Positions 7,001 to 13,211 of a stretch of DNA of 15,309 bases are shown piece by piece; the first letter of the stretch is position 1; the number at the start of each line of letters is the position of its first letter. Under the pieces are notes generated by a model, which was given only the letters and a program-made list of their open reading frames with translations, ran no database searches and was not told the origin of the DNA. Source of the DNA: CAYXRK01 sp964467615 (GTDB lineage Bacteria > Hydrogenedentota > Hydrogenedentia > Hydrogenedentales > GCA-2746185); NCBI GenBank assembly GCA_964467615.1, contig CAYXRK010000112.1, positions 1-15,309 on the forward strand, in the 5' to 3' direction. The translations under genes and the position numbers were made by a program.

Positions 7001-7474
7001 CGGATCTCCTTTGTCGTTCGAGACAGCGCTGGTGTCGCCGGTGTTGCCTCCGACTGTTACGAGGGGTTTGGTCGGCTTGTCAGCCATCGCGTTCAACGCG
7101 CTCAGCGCGACGATGAGAAGCGCGGCGAACCCTCCCCTGACCCCTCTCCACCTGCGCGGATAGGACGGTGGACAAGCCTTGGTAAGGGAGGGGAAGTCGG
7201 CGATGGTCGTCGCTCTCGGGAGGCGTGCGAGTGAATCCGTAGAGAAATGGCGTCGAGAACGTAGGCATGGAATCCCGCCTGCGCGGGAATGACGGAGGTT
7301 GGGTTGTGGGCGAAGTGGCGACGATGGAAGTGTGGCGTTCGCGGTGGCGCTGCCGCACATCTCCCATGACCGAGATGCCTCTCGCAAAGGCGCAAAGAGC
7401 ACCAAGATTATCGACGCTCGGGCGGGTGCAGGCTGGAAGCCTGCGGTACGAGTTTTGCGAGAGATGAACCCCAT
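4001..7474 (-). CDS. large exported protein: two beta-helix modules joined by TSP3-like calcium repeats
   Basis: About 1157 residues from ATG 7474, which is preceded by GGGAGG with 8-base spacing. Residues ~5-115 are encoded by dispersed repeats. A signal-peptide core, FAALLIVALSALNAMA, is at ~116-131. Module A (~160-513) and module B (~745-1098) are near duplicates; each begins with a FVSxxGxDxxGDGT/NPWRTIGFAM segment typical of right-handed beta-helix (DUF1565-like) proteins and carries GIHSxNSGVTVTRN, RDAVFIG, QFNDWG and QIEFDRFIG. Each ends with a carboxypeptidase-regulatory-like stretch (SGLWIFQT, PGxYNVAA). Between them (~525-740) are about 4.5 units of ~48 residues of Asp-rich TSP3 type (DTDGDGLPDGYE). 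The end has an EGEGEGEGEG linker, SC, a hydrophobic segment and a basic tail. It is probably a surface-anchored or secreted adhesive or polysaccharide-binding protein; no catalytic residues are evident. Confidence 0.82.
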   Translation of the reverse strand: MGFISRKTRTAGFQPAPARASIILVLFAPLREASRSWEMCGSATANATLPSSPLRPQPNLRHSRAGGIPCLRSRRHFSTDSLARLPRATTIADFPSLTKACPPSYPRRWRGVRGGFAALLIVALSALNAMADKPTKPLVTVGGNTGDTSAVSNDKGDPPDTVFVSMNGSDGSGDGTENNPWRTIGFAMDVVSAYSVLHPVTIKAGSGTYEESVRFTPNVTLQGAGPELTTISVSDFDNPDASIVEAARNTIILDLKITLPIDAFGSPVLVRIDDIAATLYNVILDGNLGIGTTTGVFITGARSSGSVISNSKLLNLERGIHSINSGVTVTRNEFVNIRRDAVFIGLTSGKGAQLTPLLGAEDDISNTGFNRFRDVYDNFIKYDNVYPAITTAQFNDWGLFTEEEIRAKFDVPSKAGVDQIEFDRFIGEKLTQSSVIAIDLIDASTGHRILNSALPVVEIDGVAKERDRSGLWIFQTDLPGMYNVAAQATDYLPQTANAEALTGEVNAFRVSLTNSCINLCEGQSPVDADADGLSDCVEACIGTDSLIFDTDSDGLPDGWEFTNRLDPLVIDAAQDADADGLNNFAEFEVGTDPNDFDSDSDGIADGWEVMHGFNPLADDATGDPDADSRTNLQEFLDSTDPNSSDTDGDGLPDGYEADNGLDPRQNDTEVDADGDGLTNIEEFLLGTSAGAPDTDDDSLMDGYEIDNGLDPLTNDCEADLDSDGLSNCEEFMADTDPNDDTDPPVVVFVSVAGHDDTGDGTEANPWRTIGFAMTDVLRYSELHPVTISAGPGYYEEFVRFVANVTLQGAGPTSTAISAFDPINPDFNLVEAADNTVIRDLTIILPFGSFSVPVLVRIDSVDATLDNVVLDGSISIASPTGVYITGGSSSGSIIRNSTLINLDRGIHSVNSGVTVTRNLFDNIERDAVFIGFSSGPALTPVLGVEGDVVNTGFNRFREIGGDFIEYDNADPAHTFAQFNDWGVYTTEEIASRFTVPAKAGTDQIEFDRFIGNKLTLPTVVAVDLLDESTDDIIRDCASPVVEFDGDAQDRDVPSGLWIFQTSSPGAYNVAADAEGYAPGSTNADARAGEVSAYPMTLATNSEPNDCGSEGEGEGEGEGPSCASGATPDAASRADYAALMLTALFLLFRGSLRSSRPPR
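4002..4036. repeat. dispersed purine-rich repeat, copy C, inside the 3' end of the beta-helix gene
   Basis: CAACGCGGAGGGCGCGAAGA on the plus strand is related to copies A and B. On the coding (minus) strand it supplies the last codons (RSSRPPR) and the TGA of the beta-helix protein. Confidence 0.55.
5255..5899 (-). other. TSP3-like calcium-binding repeat region
   Basis: About 4.5 tandem protein units of roughly 48 residues alternate a DADxDGLxNxxEFxxGTDP half and a DxDxDGLPDGWExxxGLDP half. The Asp pattern matches thrombospondin type-3-like calcium loops. Two units have lost a loop glycine (DADSRTN and DTDDDSLMD). The DNA period is about 145 bases and imperfect. Confidence 0.8.
7130..7192. 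repeat. dispersed hairpin repeat next to the signal-peptide core
   Basis: CCCTCCC (7130-7136) pairs with GGGAGGG (7186-7192); the interior holds CACCTGCGCGGATAGGACGG and CTTGGTAAGG. Read as protein it gives the well-known spurious peptide type PRRWRGVRGGF. It lies inside the open frame of the beta-helix gene, immediately upstream of the hydrophobic signal core. Confidence 0.6.
7266..7296. repeat. dispersed palindromic repeat (GGAATCCCGCCTGCGCGGGA type)
   Basis: TCCCGC (7273-7278) pairs with GCGGGA (7283-7288) around CTGC. This is the widespread element whose translation reads HSRAGGIP or FPRRRDSM. It is a separate family from its neighbours at 7130 and 7428. Confidence 0.65.
7378..7406. repeat. 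dispersed repeat of the CGCAAAGGCGCAAAGAG type
   Basis: CCTCTCGCAAAGGCGCAAAG is related to the purine-rich copies at 3403, 3468 and 4002 and to both arms at 7598-7661. It lies inside the repeat-derived 5' part of the beta-helix open frame. Confidence 0.6.
7428..7450. repeat. dispersed hairpin repeat GCAGGCTGGAAGCCTGCGGT
   Basis: A perfect 7-base stem, GCAGGCT (7428-7434) with AGCCTGC (7438-7444), closes a 3-base loop (GGA) and is followed by GGTACG. It is a compact REP-like palindrome, commonly seen as GCAGGCTTCCAGCCTGC on the other strand. It sits about 30 bases into the beta-helix reading frame. Confidence 0.65.
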
Positions 7475-7715
7475 CACCACATCCTCCCAGAGGATTTATA
7501 ACCCAAAGCCTCGAAAAAAGCGAATTTCGGAAAAGGAAGAAATTTCCAATCCGAGACAAAAGGTGCCCGCGCCTTTCAAAATCGGTGCGCAGGGAAGTCT
7601 CTCGCAAGGCCGCCAAGACATTCAAAATAAACTGTGGCGGCCTTTGCGTCTTCGCGAGAGAATTCTATTGGGCCGGGCCTTCGCGTCTCGATTACGAATT
7701 TACATGTCCGCGATC
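7475..7715. other. intergenic region upstream of the beta-helix gene
   Basis: This 241-base gap follows the adaptor gene. It contains the inverted repeat at 7598-7661. On the minus strand, just before the beta-helix start, is TATAAA (7500-7495), which could be a -10 element, with no good -35. GGGAGG at about 7482-7488 is a strong ribosome site for ATG 7474. I see no gene in it. Confidence 0.5.
7598..7661. repeat. inverted pair of dispersed repeats forming a hairpin
   Basis: TCTCTCGC (7598-7605) pairs with GCGAGAGA (7654-7661), and GGCCGCCA (7608-7615) pairs with TGGCGGCC (7635-7642), leaving a 19-base loop and an asymmetric internal bulge. The two arms are diverged copies of the CGCAAAGGCGCAAAG-type repeat in opposite orientation. 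Its place after the adaptor stop could let it act as a transcript-end or mRNA-stabilising hairpin. Confidence 0.65.
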
Positions 7716-8933
7716 CTATTCCGAGGCTATCGTGATTTTGACGCCGTTGGTGAGTTGTTTTAGCGAGACGGAGGTGATTAGTTGGTCGCCCGCGGAAAGG
7801 CCTTCGAGAACCTCGCGGCGTTCCCAGTTGCCCGCGCCTAGTTTCACGTCGCGGCGCATTGCTCGATTCCCGATGGCGACGTAGGCGAAGGACTCGCGGA
7901 CGAGGGCCTCGCTCGGCGCGAACACTACGTCGTCCTTTTCTTCGACGATGAGCGTTACGTCCGCCGACATTCCGGCGATGAAACGCTCGATGCCCTGGGT
8001 CACGCGGATTTTCACGTTGAGCGTCCGGCTTAGGTCGGGGTTGATGGAGATGGTCGGGGCGATGTAGGTCACTTCGCCGTAGAAGTCTTCGCCGCGGTAT
8101 GCGTCGAGGTTGATTCGCGCCTTCTGGCCGACGCGCATGTCGGCGACGTTGGCTTCGTCGAAGGGCGCTTCGATCGAGATTTCGCCGGTTTGAATGAGTT
8201 GGACCAGCGGCACGCCCATCGAGACGGATTCGCCGATGTCGACGAAGCGCCGCGCGACGACGCCCTCGAACGGGGCGCGGACGAACGCCTTGTTGCGCGC
8301 GGTGTTGGCCACGGTGAGCGCGGCCCCGAGTTGGTGCGTGTTTGCCTCGGCGGCGCGGACCTCCTCGCCGCGGACGAGGTTTTCGCGCTGGCTGGCTTCG
8401 GCCTGGGCGAGGTTGTCCTGCGCGACGCTTAGCGCGAGCGCCACTTTGTCGAGTTCGCTTTGCGACAGGCCGCCTTTTTCAGACAACCCCAACACGCGTT
8501 CGTGGTCTTGCCGCGCGGAACGGACTTGTTCCTGCGCGAGGCGGACGCGGGTCGAGGCGATTTCGGCGTAGATGTCCTGGGCGAGTTTGGCTTTTTCGAG
8601 CGTCGCTTTTCCAGCTTCGAGGTTTGCCTCGGCGAGCGCGACGTGGGCGTCGAGGTCTTCGTGCGCGAGTTCGACGAGGAGGTCGTCTTTCGCGACGTGT
8701 TGGCCTTCGGCCGCGTGGAGCGAGACGATGATTCCCAACACCCCACCGGCGATCATCGAATCGCTCGCCGCTTTCACGGTGCCGGAGGAAATCGCGGCGA
8801 TGGTGGTCTCGACGGGGCCGCGCTCGATTGACGTTACGGTGACTTCGAGTGGCGGCTCATGGAGATACAGGTATACGCCGGGCGCGGCGATGAGGCTGAG
8901 CACGATTAGCCAAGGGATGATGCGGCGTGCCAT
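7716..8933 (-). CDS. periplasmic adaptor (membrane fusion) protein, HlyD/MacA type
   Basis: A 405-residue protein with an N-terminal membrane anchor (RRIIPWLIVLSLIAAPGVYLYL, ~3-24). The first half of a lipoyl/barrel-sandwich domain follows (~40-90, SGTVKAASDS...EGQHVAKDDLLVEL). A long helical hairpin (~95-210, rich in Ala/Glu/Gln) is next, then the second half lipoyl segment with RAPFEGVVARRFVDIGESV (219-237), a beta-barrel (~250-330) and a membrane-proximal domain (~335-405). Such proteins bridge an inner-membrane transporter to an outer-membrane channel. ATG 8933 is preceded by GAGGAG at 5-base spacing. The gene overlaps the upstream ATPase gene by 28 bases. MacA-type function with an ABC partner is favoured over an RND partner because of that neighbour; the substrate is unknown. 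Confidence 0.88.
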   Translation of the reverse strand: MARRIIPWLIVLSLIAAPGVYLYLHEPPLEVTVTSIERGPVETTIAAISSGTVKAASDSMIAGGVLGIIVSLHAAEGQHVAKDDLLVELAHEDLDAHVALAEANLEAGKATLEKAKLAQDIYAEIASTRVRLAQEQVRSARQDHERVLGLSEKGGLSQSELDKVALALSVAQDNLAQAEASQRENLVRGEEVRAAEANTHQLGAALTVANTARNKAFVRAPFEGVVARRFVDIGESVSMGVPLVQLIQTGEISIEAPFDEANVADMRVGQKARINLDAYRGEDFYGEVTYIAPTISINPDLSRTLNVKIRVTQGIERFIAGMSADVTLIVEEKDDVVFAPSEALVRESFAYVAIGNRAMRRDVKLGAGNWERREVLEGLSAGDQLITSVSLKQLTNGVKITIASE

Positions 8934-9622
8934 GCGGGCTCCTCGCGTCGTTCGTCGTGGACCAATTCGCCGTCGCGAAAACTGAGAATGCGGCGGGCGT
9001 GTTCGGCGACTTCGCGTTCATGCGTGACCATCACGATGGTATGCCCACGCCGGTTGAGATCGTCGAATATCGCCAAGATGCTCTCGCCACTTTTCGTGTC
9101 GAGATTGCCCGTCGGCTCATCCGCGAAAACGATGGAGGGGCTATTGATTAACGCACGGGCAATCGCGACGCGCTGACGTTGTCCGCCGGAGAGTTCGCTG
9201 GGCCGGTGGTGCGCGCGATCCGATAAGCCGACCGATTCCAGCGCTTCCGCCGCGCGACGCAACCGCTCGCGCCGAGGGACGCGGGCGTATTGCATGGGGA
9301 GTTCGACATTTGCGAGGGCGGTGGTGCGCGCTAAGAGGTTGAAACTCTGGAACACGAAGCCGATTTCCTGGTTTCTGAGGCGCGCGAGCTGGCCCTCGGA
9401 GAGCTTTGTCACGTCGCGCCCTCCAAGCCAATATTTCCCGGAAGTAGGCCTCGAAAGGCACCCCATAATGTCGAGTAAGGTGGTTTTGCCGGAACCCGAG
9501 GGGCCCATGATGGCGATGTACGCGCCTTCCTCAATCTCGAATGATACCCCCCGCAACGCCTCGACGACGGTCTCTCCCATTCGGTAATGCTTGTCGAGAT
9601 TTTCGATCTGGATCAGGGACAT
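8906..9622 (-). CDS. ABC transporter ATPase, MacB/LolD type
   Basis: A 238-residue nucleotide-binding subunit with Walker A GPSGSGKTT (40-48), Q-loop Gln92, signature LSGGQ (144-148) and Walker B IVFADEP (164-170, catalytic Glu169). The D-loop NLD is at 173-175 and the switch His at 201. The sequence style (LRGVSFEIEEGAYIAIMGPSG, DEPTGNLDTKSGE) is that of the MacB/LolD/FtsE group, which works with FtsX-like permeases. It is a lone ATPase, not fused to a permease as in E. coli MacB. Its 3' end overlaps the adaptor gene by 28 bases, so the two form an operon. No permease gene is present on either side. The ATG is preceded only by a weak GGAT. Confidence 0.92.
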   Translation of the reverse strand: MSLIQIENLDKHYRMGETVVEALRGVSFEIEEGAYIAIMGPSGSGKTTLLDIMGCLSRPTSGKYWLGGRDVTKLSEGQLARLRNQEIGFVFQSFNLLARTTALANVELPMQYARVPRRERLRRAAEALESVGLSDRAHHRPSELSGGQRQRVAIARALINSPSIVFADEPTGNLDTKSGESILAIFDDLNRRGHTIVMVTHEREVAEHARRILSFRDGELVHDERREEPAWHAASSLG

Positions 9623-9723
9623 TGGGATCCGCGCGTGTGGATTGGGTCAGTGATGTTAGCACAGACATTGGCGGGGCGGGGCGAGAGGCGGACCTTTCAA
9701 CATTTGAAGTGACTGGTAGTGGA

Positions 9724-11718
9724 CTAGTCTGAACGATAGATTCGCGCGAGGCGTTTGGGGGAAACGCCCAGGAGATACAACAGCACGATCGCTTGGTTGC
9801 GCAGCATGACGCGCCAGGGGCCTAGGCGGATCCAGCGGCGCGATGAGGTGACGGCGGGGGGGTGAACGATTTCGATTCGGCCGAGACGCCGGAGCCGGCG
9901 CATGATTTCGTAATCTTCCATGATGGGCCAGGGGCGGAATCCGCCGATTGCTCGGAAGTCGCGGAGGCGCATGAATATGGCCTGGTCGCCGTAGGGCAGC
10001 GAGAATAGGCGGGATCGCAGATTTGCCCATCGCGAGATAACGCGCATGGCGGTTGAGCCGTCGTCCGTCGCGAACGAGAACGCTCCGGCGATACCTTGGA
10101 GATTGCGTACGGCTTCTACGAAATTTTCGGGCAACAGCGTGTCGGCATGAAGAAAGACGACGAACTCGCCTCGGGCCCTGGCGGAACCGAGGTTCATTTG
10201 CTCTGCACGGCAGATTGGCCCCGCGATCACCGTGGCCCCCATGCGCGCGGCGATTTCGGCGGTTGAGTCGGTGCTCGCGCCGTCGACGACGATGACCTCG
10301 ACGCCGGGGTACGTAAGCACCCGTTCGAGTACGGGGGCGATGTGTTCGGCCTCGTTTCTCGCGGGAATGACGACGGAGATGCTCGGCTTATCGGGATCGG
10401 GATCAGCGTGCTGCGTCCAGATGTGGAGATCCTCGGGGCGGTCCACGTCGTCGAGAGGCGCCATGGTGAATGTGCGAAGGCGCTGACGATCTGCGATCGC
10501 GAGCGTTTGCGCCAACACCCGATCGGACCCCCAGTCCACTCCGGCGAAGAGATGTGGAAGCGCGCACGCCCGGCAGTCGCGCCGCAGTCCGATTAGATAG
10601 TAGCCGCCGTCAGTCGCGGGGCCGAGCACGAGGTCGTGCTTGCGAAGCGCGTCGAGCGCGCCGCGCAGCACCGCGGAGTCTGCATCGGGGCAATCCGTAC
10701 CGATGATCACTACGCGATCGGCGAGTGAGTCGAACGCGCGTGCGAATGCGTGACTCATGCGCGCGCCGAGATCGCCGTCGGCTTGGGGACGGTATGTGTT
10801 GCCCGAGCCGAAGACAGGCCGCATATCCTCGATTGTTCCACCCGCGAAGTGCATCTCGGCGTTGTGCATACCCAGACACGAGACGGCTTCGGCCCATGTG
10901 TGAGTGGTCATGCGGCGCTGTAGTTCCGCTGCGCCCTCCGCACCGAGTTGAGGAATCAAGCGGGTCTTCGCTTTGCCGGGTTCCGGGTATCGAGAGAAAA
11001 CAACGATTCGTTCCACCGGCGGCGCGGAAATTCGAGATGGCGCTTCGCGCGCGATTGTTGACAGGATTTTGTATCCCGCGCCGATCACGCCGCGAAGCGT
11101 ACCCGACACTTTGGAGCGACCTGCGCGCTTGCGGTAGTCAACGGGGACCTCGAGCGATACGACGCCGAGCTTCGCGGTCTTGAGTTGCATCTCGACGGTC
11201 CAGCCGTAATCCGGATCGCGCATACCTAATCGCTCCAGGACGGAATACCGAATCGCGCGGAACGGACCGAGGTCGGTATAGCGCGCGCCCCATACTAACC
11301 GCATGAGAAAACAGGCGAGGGCGTTTCCATGCCGCGCTTGCGGGAGCAGCGCTCCAGGCTCGGCGTTTCCTCGTGCCCGCGAGCCGACGACGAAATCAAC
11401 TTCGCCGCGCGCGATCGGATCGACTAGGCGATCCATTTGGTCGGGGTGGTCGCTGAAATCGGCGTCGAGAAAGACGACGATGCCGGGACCGCGTAACGCT
11501 CGAATTCCGGCGAGACATGCGGAACCGTAGCCGCGTTTGGCTTCGCGCACGACGCGCGCGCCGCGAGACTCCGCGATCTCCGGCGTTCCATCGCGCGATC
11601 CATTGTCGGCGACGATGACGTCATCGACCCAATCCGGAATCGCGTCCAGGACGTTTCCAATTGCGCCGGCTTCGTCGAGCGCAGGGATGATGATCGCGAT
11701 GGATTCGCCGTATCTCAT
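9724..11718 (-). CDS. three-domain glycosyltransferase fusion: DPM1-like GT2 + TIGR04282 (DUF2064) + TIGR04283
   Basis: 664 residues from ATG 11718, which overlaps the upstream TGA as ATGA; an in-frame TTG at 11742 is the alternative. Residues below count from that TTG; subtract 8 for ATG numbering. Domain 1 (~10-230) is a GT2 fold with IIIPALDEA, DNGSRDGT and FLDADFSDHP (DxD at 93-95), like polyprenyl-phosphate sugar synthases. Domain 2 (~243-445) is DUF2064/TIGR04282: FSRYPEPGKAKTRL, IIGTDCPD, LGPATDGGYYLIGL. Domain 3 (~454-672) is TIGR04283: SVVIPARNEA, VVDGASTDST, FLHADTLLP, GDQAIFMR and MEDYEI. Domains 2 and 3 are the two transferases tied to arsenosugar (rSAM/selenodomain) clusters, consistent with the arsS-like gene upstream. 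Their exact sugar substrates are not established. Confidence 0.9.
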   Translation of the reverse strand: MRYGESIAIIIPALDEAGAIGNVLDAIPDWVDDVIVADNGSRDGTPEIAESRGARVVREAKRGYGSACLAGIRALRGPGIVVFLDADFSDHPDQMDRLVDPIARGEVDFVVGSRARGNAEPGALLPQARHGNALACFLMRLVWGARYTDLGPFRAIRYSVLERLGMRDPDYGWTVEMQLKTAKLGVVSLEVPVDYRKRAGRSKVSGTLRGVIGAGYKILSTIAREAPSRISAPPVERIVVFSRYPEPGKAKTRLIPQLGAEGAAELQRRMTTHTWAEAVSCLGMHNAEMHFAGGTIEDMRPVFGSGNTYRPQADGDLGARMSHAFARAFDSLADRVVIIGTDCPDADSAVLRGALDALRKHDLVLGPATDGGYYLIGLRRDCRACALPHLFAGVDWGSDRVLAQTLAIADRQRLRTFTMAPLDDVDRPEDLHIWTQHADPDPDKPSISVVIPARNEAEHIAPVLERVLTYPGVEVIVVDGASTDSTAEIAARMGATVIAGPICRAEQMNLGSARARGEFVVFLHADTLLPENFVEAVRNLQGIAGAFSFATDDGSTAMRVISRWANLRSRLFSLPYGDQAIFMRLRDFRAIGGFRPWPIMEDYEIMRRLRRLGRIEIVHPPAVTSSRRWIRLGPWRVMLRNQAIVLLYLLGVSPKRLARIYRSD

Positions 11719-13118
11719 CTCGCCATGCGCCTTTCGCGCCAAAGTTCATACGCGAGAAGTGCGTACACGGGTACGTACTCGAACCATACGACGATGTTGT
11801 GAAAAATCTCGACCTGACCGCGGGCATCGTAGAAAAACTTTAGGTAGTAGAGCGGCAACGTGAGCGTTAACAGCAGCAGCGAGGGCCGAGGCGCAAGCGC
11901 GAGAAACGGCACGACCCAGGTGTAGTACCAGGGAAACTGTGCAGGAAGAAGAAGAAAAACCGCGCCAAGGAAAAGCACGATTCGACGGCAGAGATCGGCG
12001 GCGTTGTTAAGCGGTCGCCGTGACAGAACGATCAGTATGGTGATGATTGTGCCGAGGACGCCGCCCCGCGCGATCTGATTCGAAATAGCGGAATGATCAT
12101 CGGGCGAAAGGGCCCGGGCGACGAGGCGTGCTGCGCCCCGATACGCTAGGAAGAACCCATCGTTCATTTCCCAACGTTCACCATATGCAGCTATACCGGA
12201 TTCATCCCGTATACCCGGCGAATAGATCAGCGGCCCGACTAATAACCCGGCAACCAAGGCAAAGACTAAAAGGGGCTTGACGAGTGTGCGCGGCTTCAAG
12301 CCCGTCGCGCGTGCGAGGAACGGCACAAGCAGCAAGGGCCACAACTTCGCCCCGATCGCAATCGATCCGGCAACTGCGGCGCGAGTGCGCTGTGATTTGA
12401 GCGCGAAGATCAGTGCGGCGAGAACGAAGGGAAGCGCGAGCACGTCCATGTGCGCGGAATTGATGGTCTCCTTCAAGACCACTGGGTTCCACCAGTAGAT
12501 TGCGGCGAGATGGGCGGGCCTTCCTATCGACGTGAGTAGTTTCAACAAGAGTACAAACGTGGCCGAGTCGAAGAAGAGCACGACGCCACGCCAGGCGGAA
12601 AGCTTCCAGGGTCCGAGGAAGTGGGCGGCGGCGAACGCAATCTGCGCGACGGGCGGATAAATTGTCGCAAGCTCGGGGTGGTTGACCCGAGGCAGTATCT
12701 TGCCGGATTCGCGGCCGAGCTCGACCAGAGCGGTAGGCGCCAAAGCCTCGGCGCGCAGGATTGAACGCGGGGCGTGGGTGTAGGGATTGTAGCCTTGCGC
12801 GACTACGCCGCCGTCCCACAGGTAGCGGTAGTAGTCGTCTTCCAGAATGGGCGTCGAAAAAAACAAGCCGATCCGGAGAACTGCGCCGAACCCGAACACG
12901 AACCAGAGTAGTTTACCGCTCGCGGCGCATTGGACCAGCGCATGAACAGCGGCCAAATATGCCGCCGCCGCAACCATTAGGACAACGACGAATTCTCGCG
13001 TCGGGCGCGCTACGGGGTCGCCATCGTAGGCATACCGGCGCGACAGGAAGGCGACGACAATGACTGCCGCGCTGAGTAGCGCGGCGCTGGTTAAGAGTCG
13101 AAGTCGAGTCGCGTTCAC
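11715..13118 (-). CDS. GT-C type membrane glycosyltransferase (GT87/DUF2029-like)
   Basis: A 467-residue multi-pass membrane protein with many hydrophobic segments, among them ~8-25, 43-62 and 70-88 and further ones to the C-terminus. The loop after the third segment has EDDYYRYLWDGGVVAQGYNP (93-112), an acidic motif typical of GT-C enzymes that take a sugar from a polyprenyl-phosphate donor. The DPM1-like domain of the next protein could make such a donor, which suggests the two act in series; this is inference. The start is GTG 13118, with a purine stretch (GAGAAAGG) too far upstream to be a good ribosome site, so the true start is uncertain. The stop overlaps the next gene's ATG as ATGA. 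Confidence 0.8.
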   Translation of the reverse strand: MNATRLRLLTSAALLSAAVIVVAFLSRRYAYDGDPVARPTREFVVVLMVAAAAYLAAVHALVQCAASGKLLWFVFGFGAVLRIGLFFSTPILEDDYYRYLWDGGVVAQGYNPYTHAPRSILRAEALAPTALVELGRESGKILPRVNHPELATIYPPVAQIAFAAAHFLGPWKLSAWRGVVLFFDSATFVLLLKLLTSIGRPAHLAAIYWWNPVVLKETINSAHMDVLALPFVLAALIFALKSQRTRAAVAGSIAIGAKLWPLLLVPFLARATGLKPRTLVKPLLVFALVAGLLVGPLIYSPGIRDESGIAAYGERWEMNDGFFLAYRGAARLVARALSPDDHSAISNQIARGGVLGTIITILIVLSRRPLNNAADLCRRIVLFLGAVFLLLPAQFPWYYTWVVPFLALAPRPSLLLLTLTLPLYYLKFFYDARGQVEIFHNIVVWFEYVPVYALLAYELWRERRMAR

Positions 13119-13211
13119 GTACGTGGCCCAATACCTTTCTCGCCGACGAACGATGCAGATCGCTGGGCAAGGATATCCGGTGGCGAGAATGATCGGAAAC
13201 TCGTGGCCGCG

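Noticed and set aside
6291..7163. A 290-codon open frame on the plus strand opposite the beta-helix gene
   Set aside because: No recognisable motif, and the opposite strand has a duplicated, domain-rich protein.
7080..7625. A minus-strand open frame of 181 codons in another frame across the repeat nest
   Set aside because: It is made of translated dispersed repeats (SFPRRRDSM-type peptides) and ends inside the beta-helix gene.
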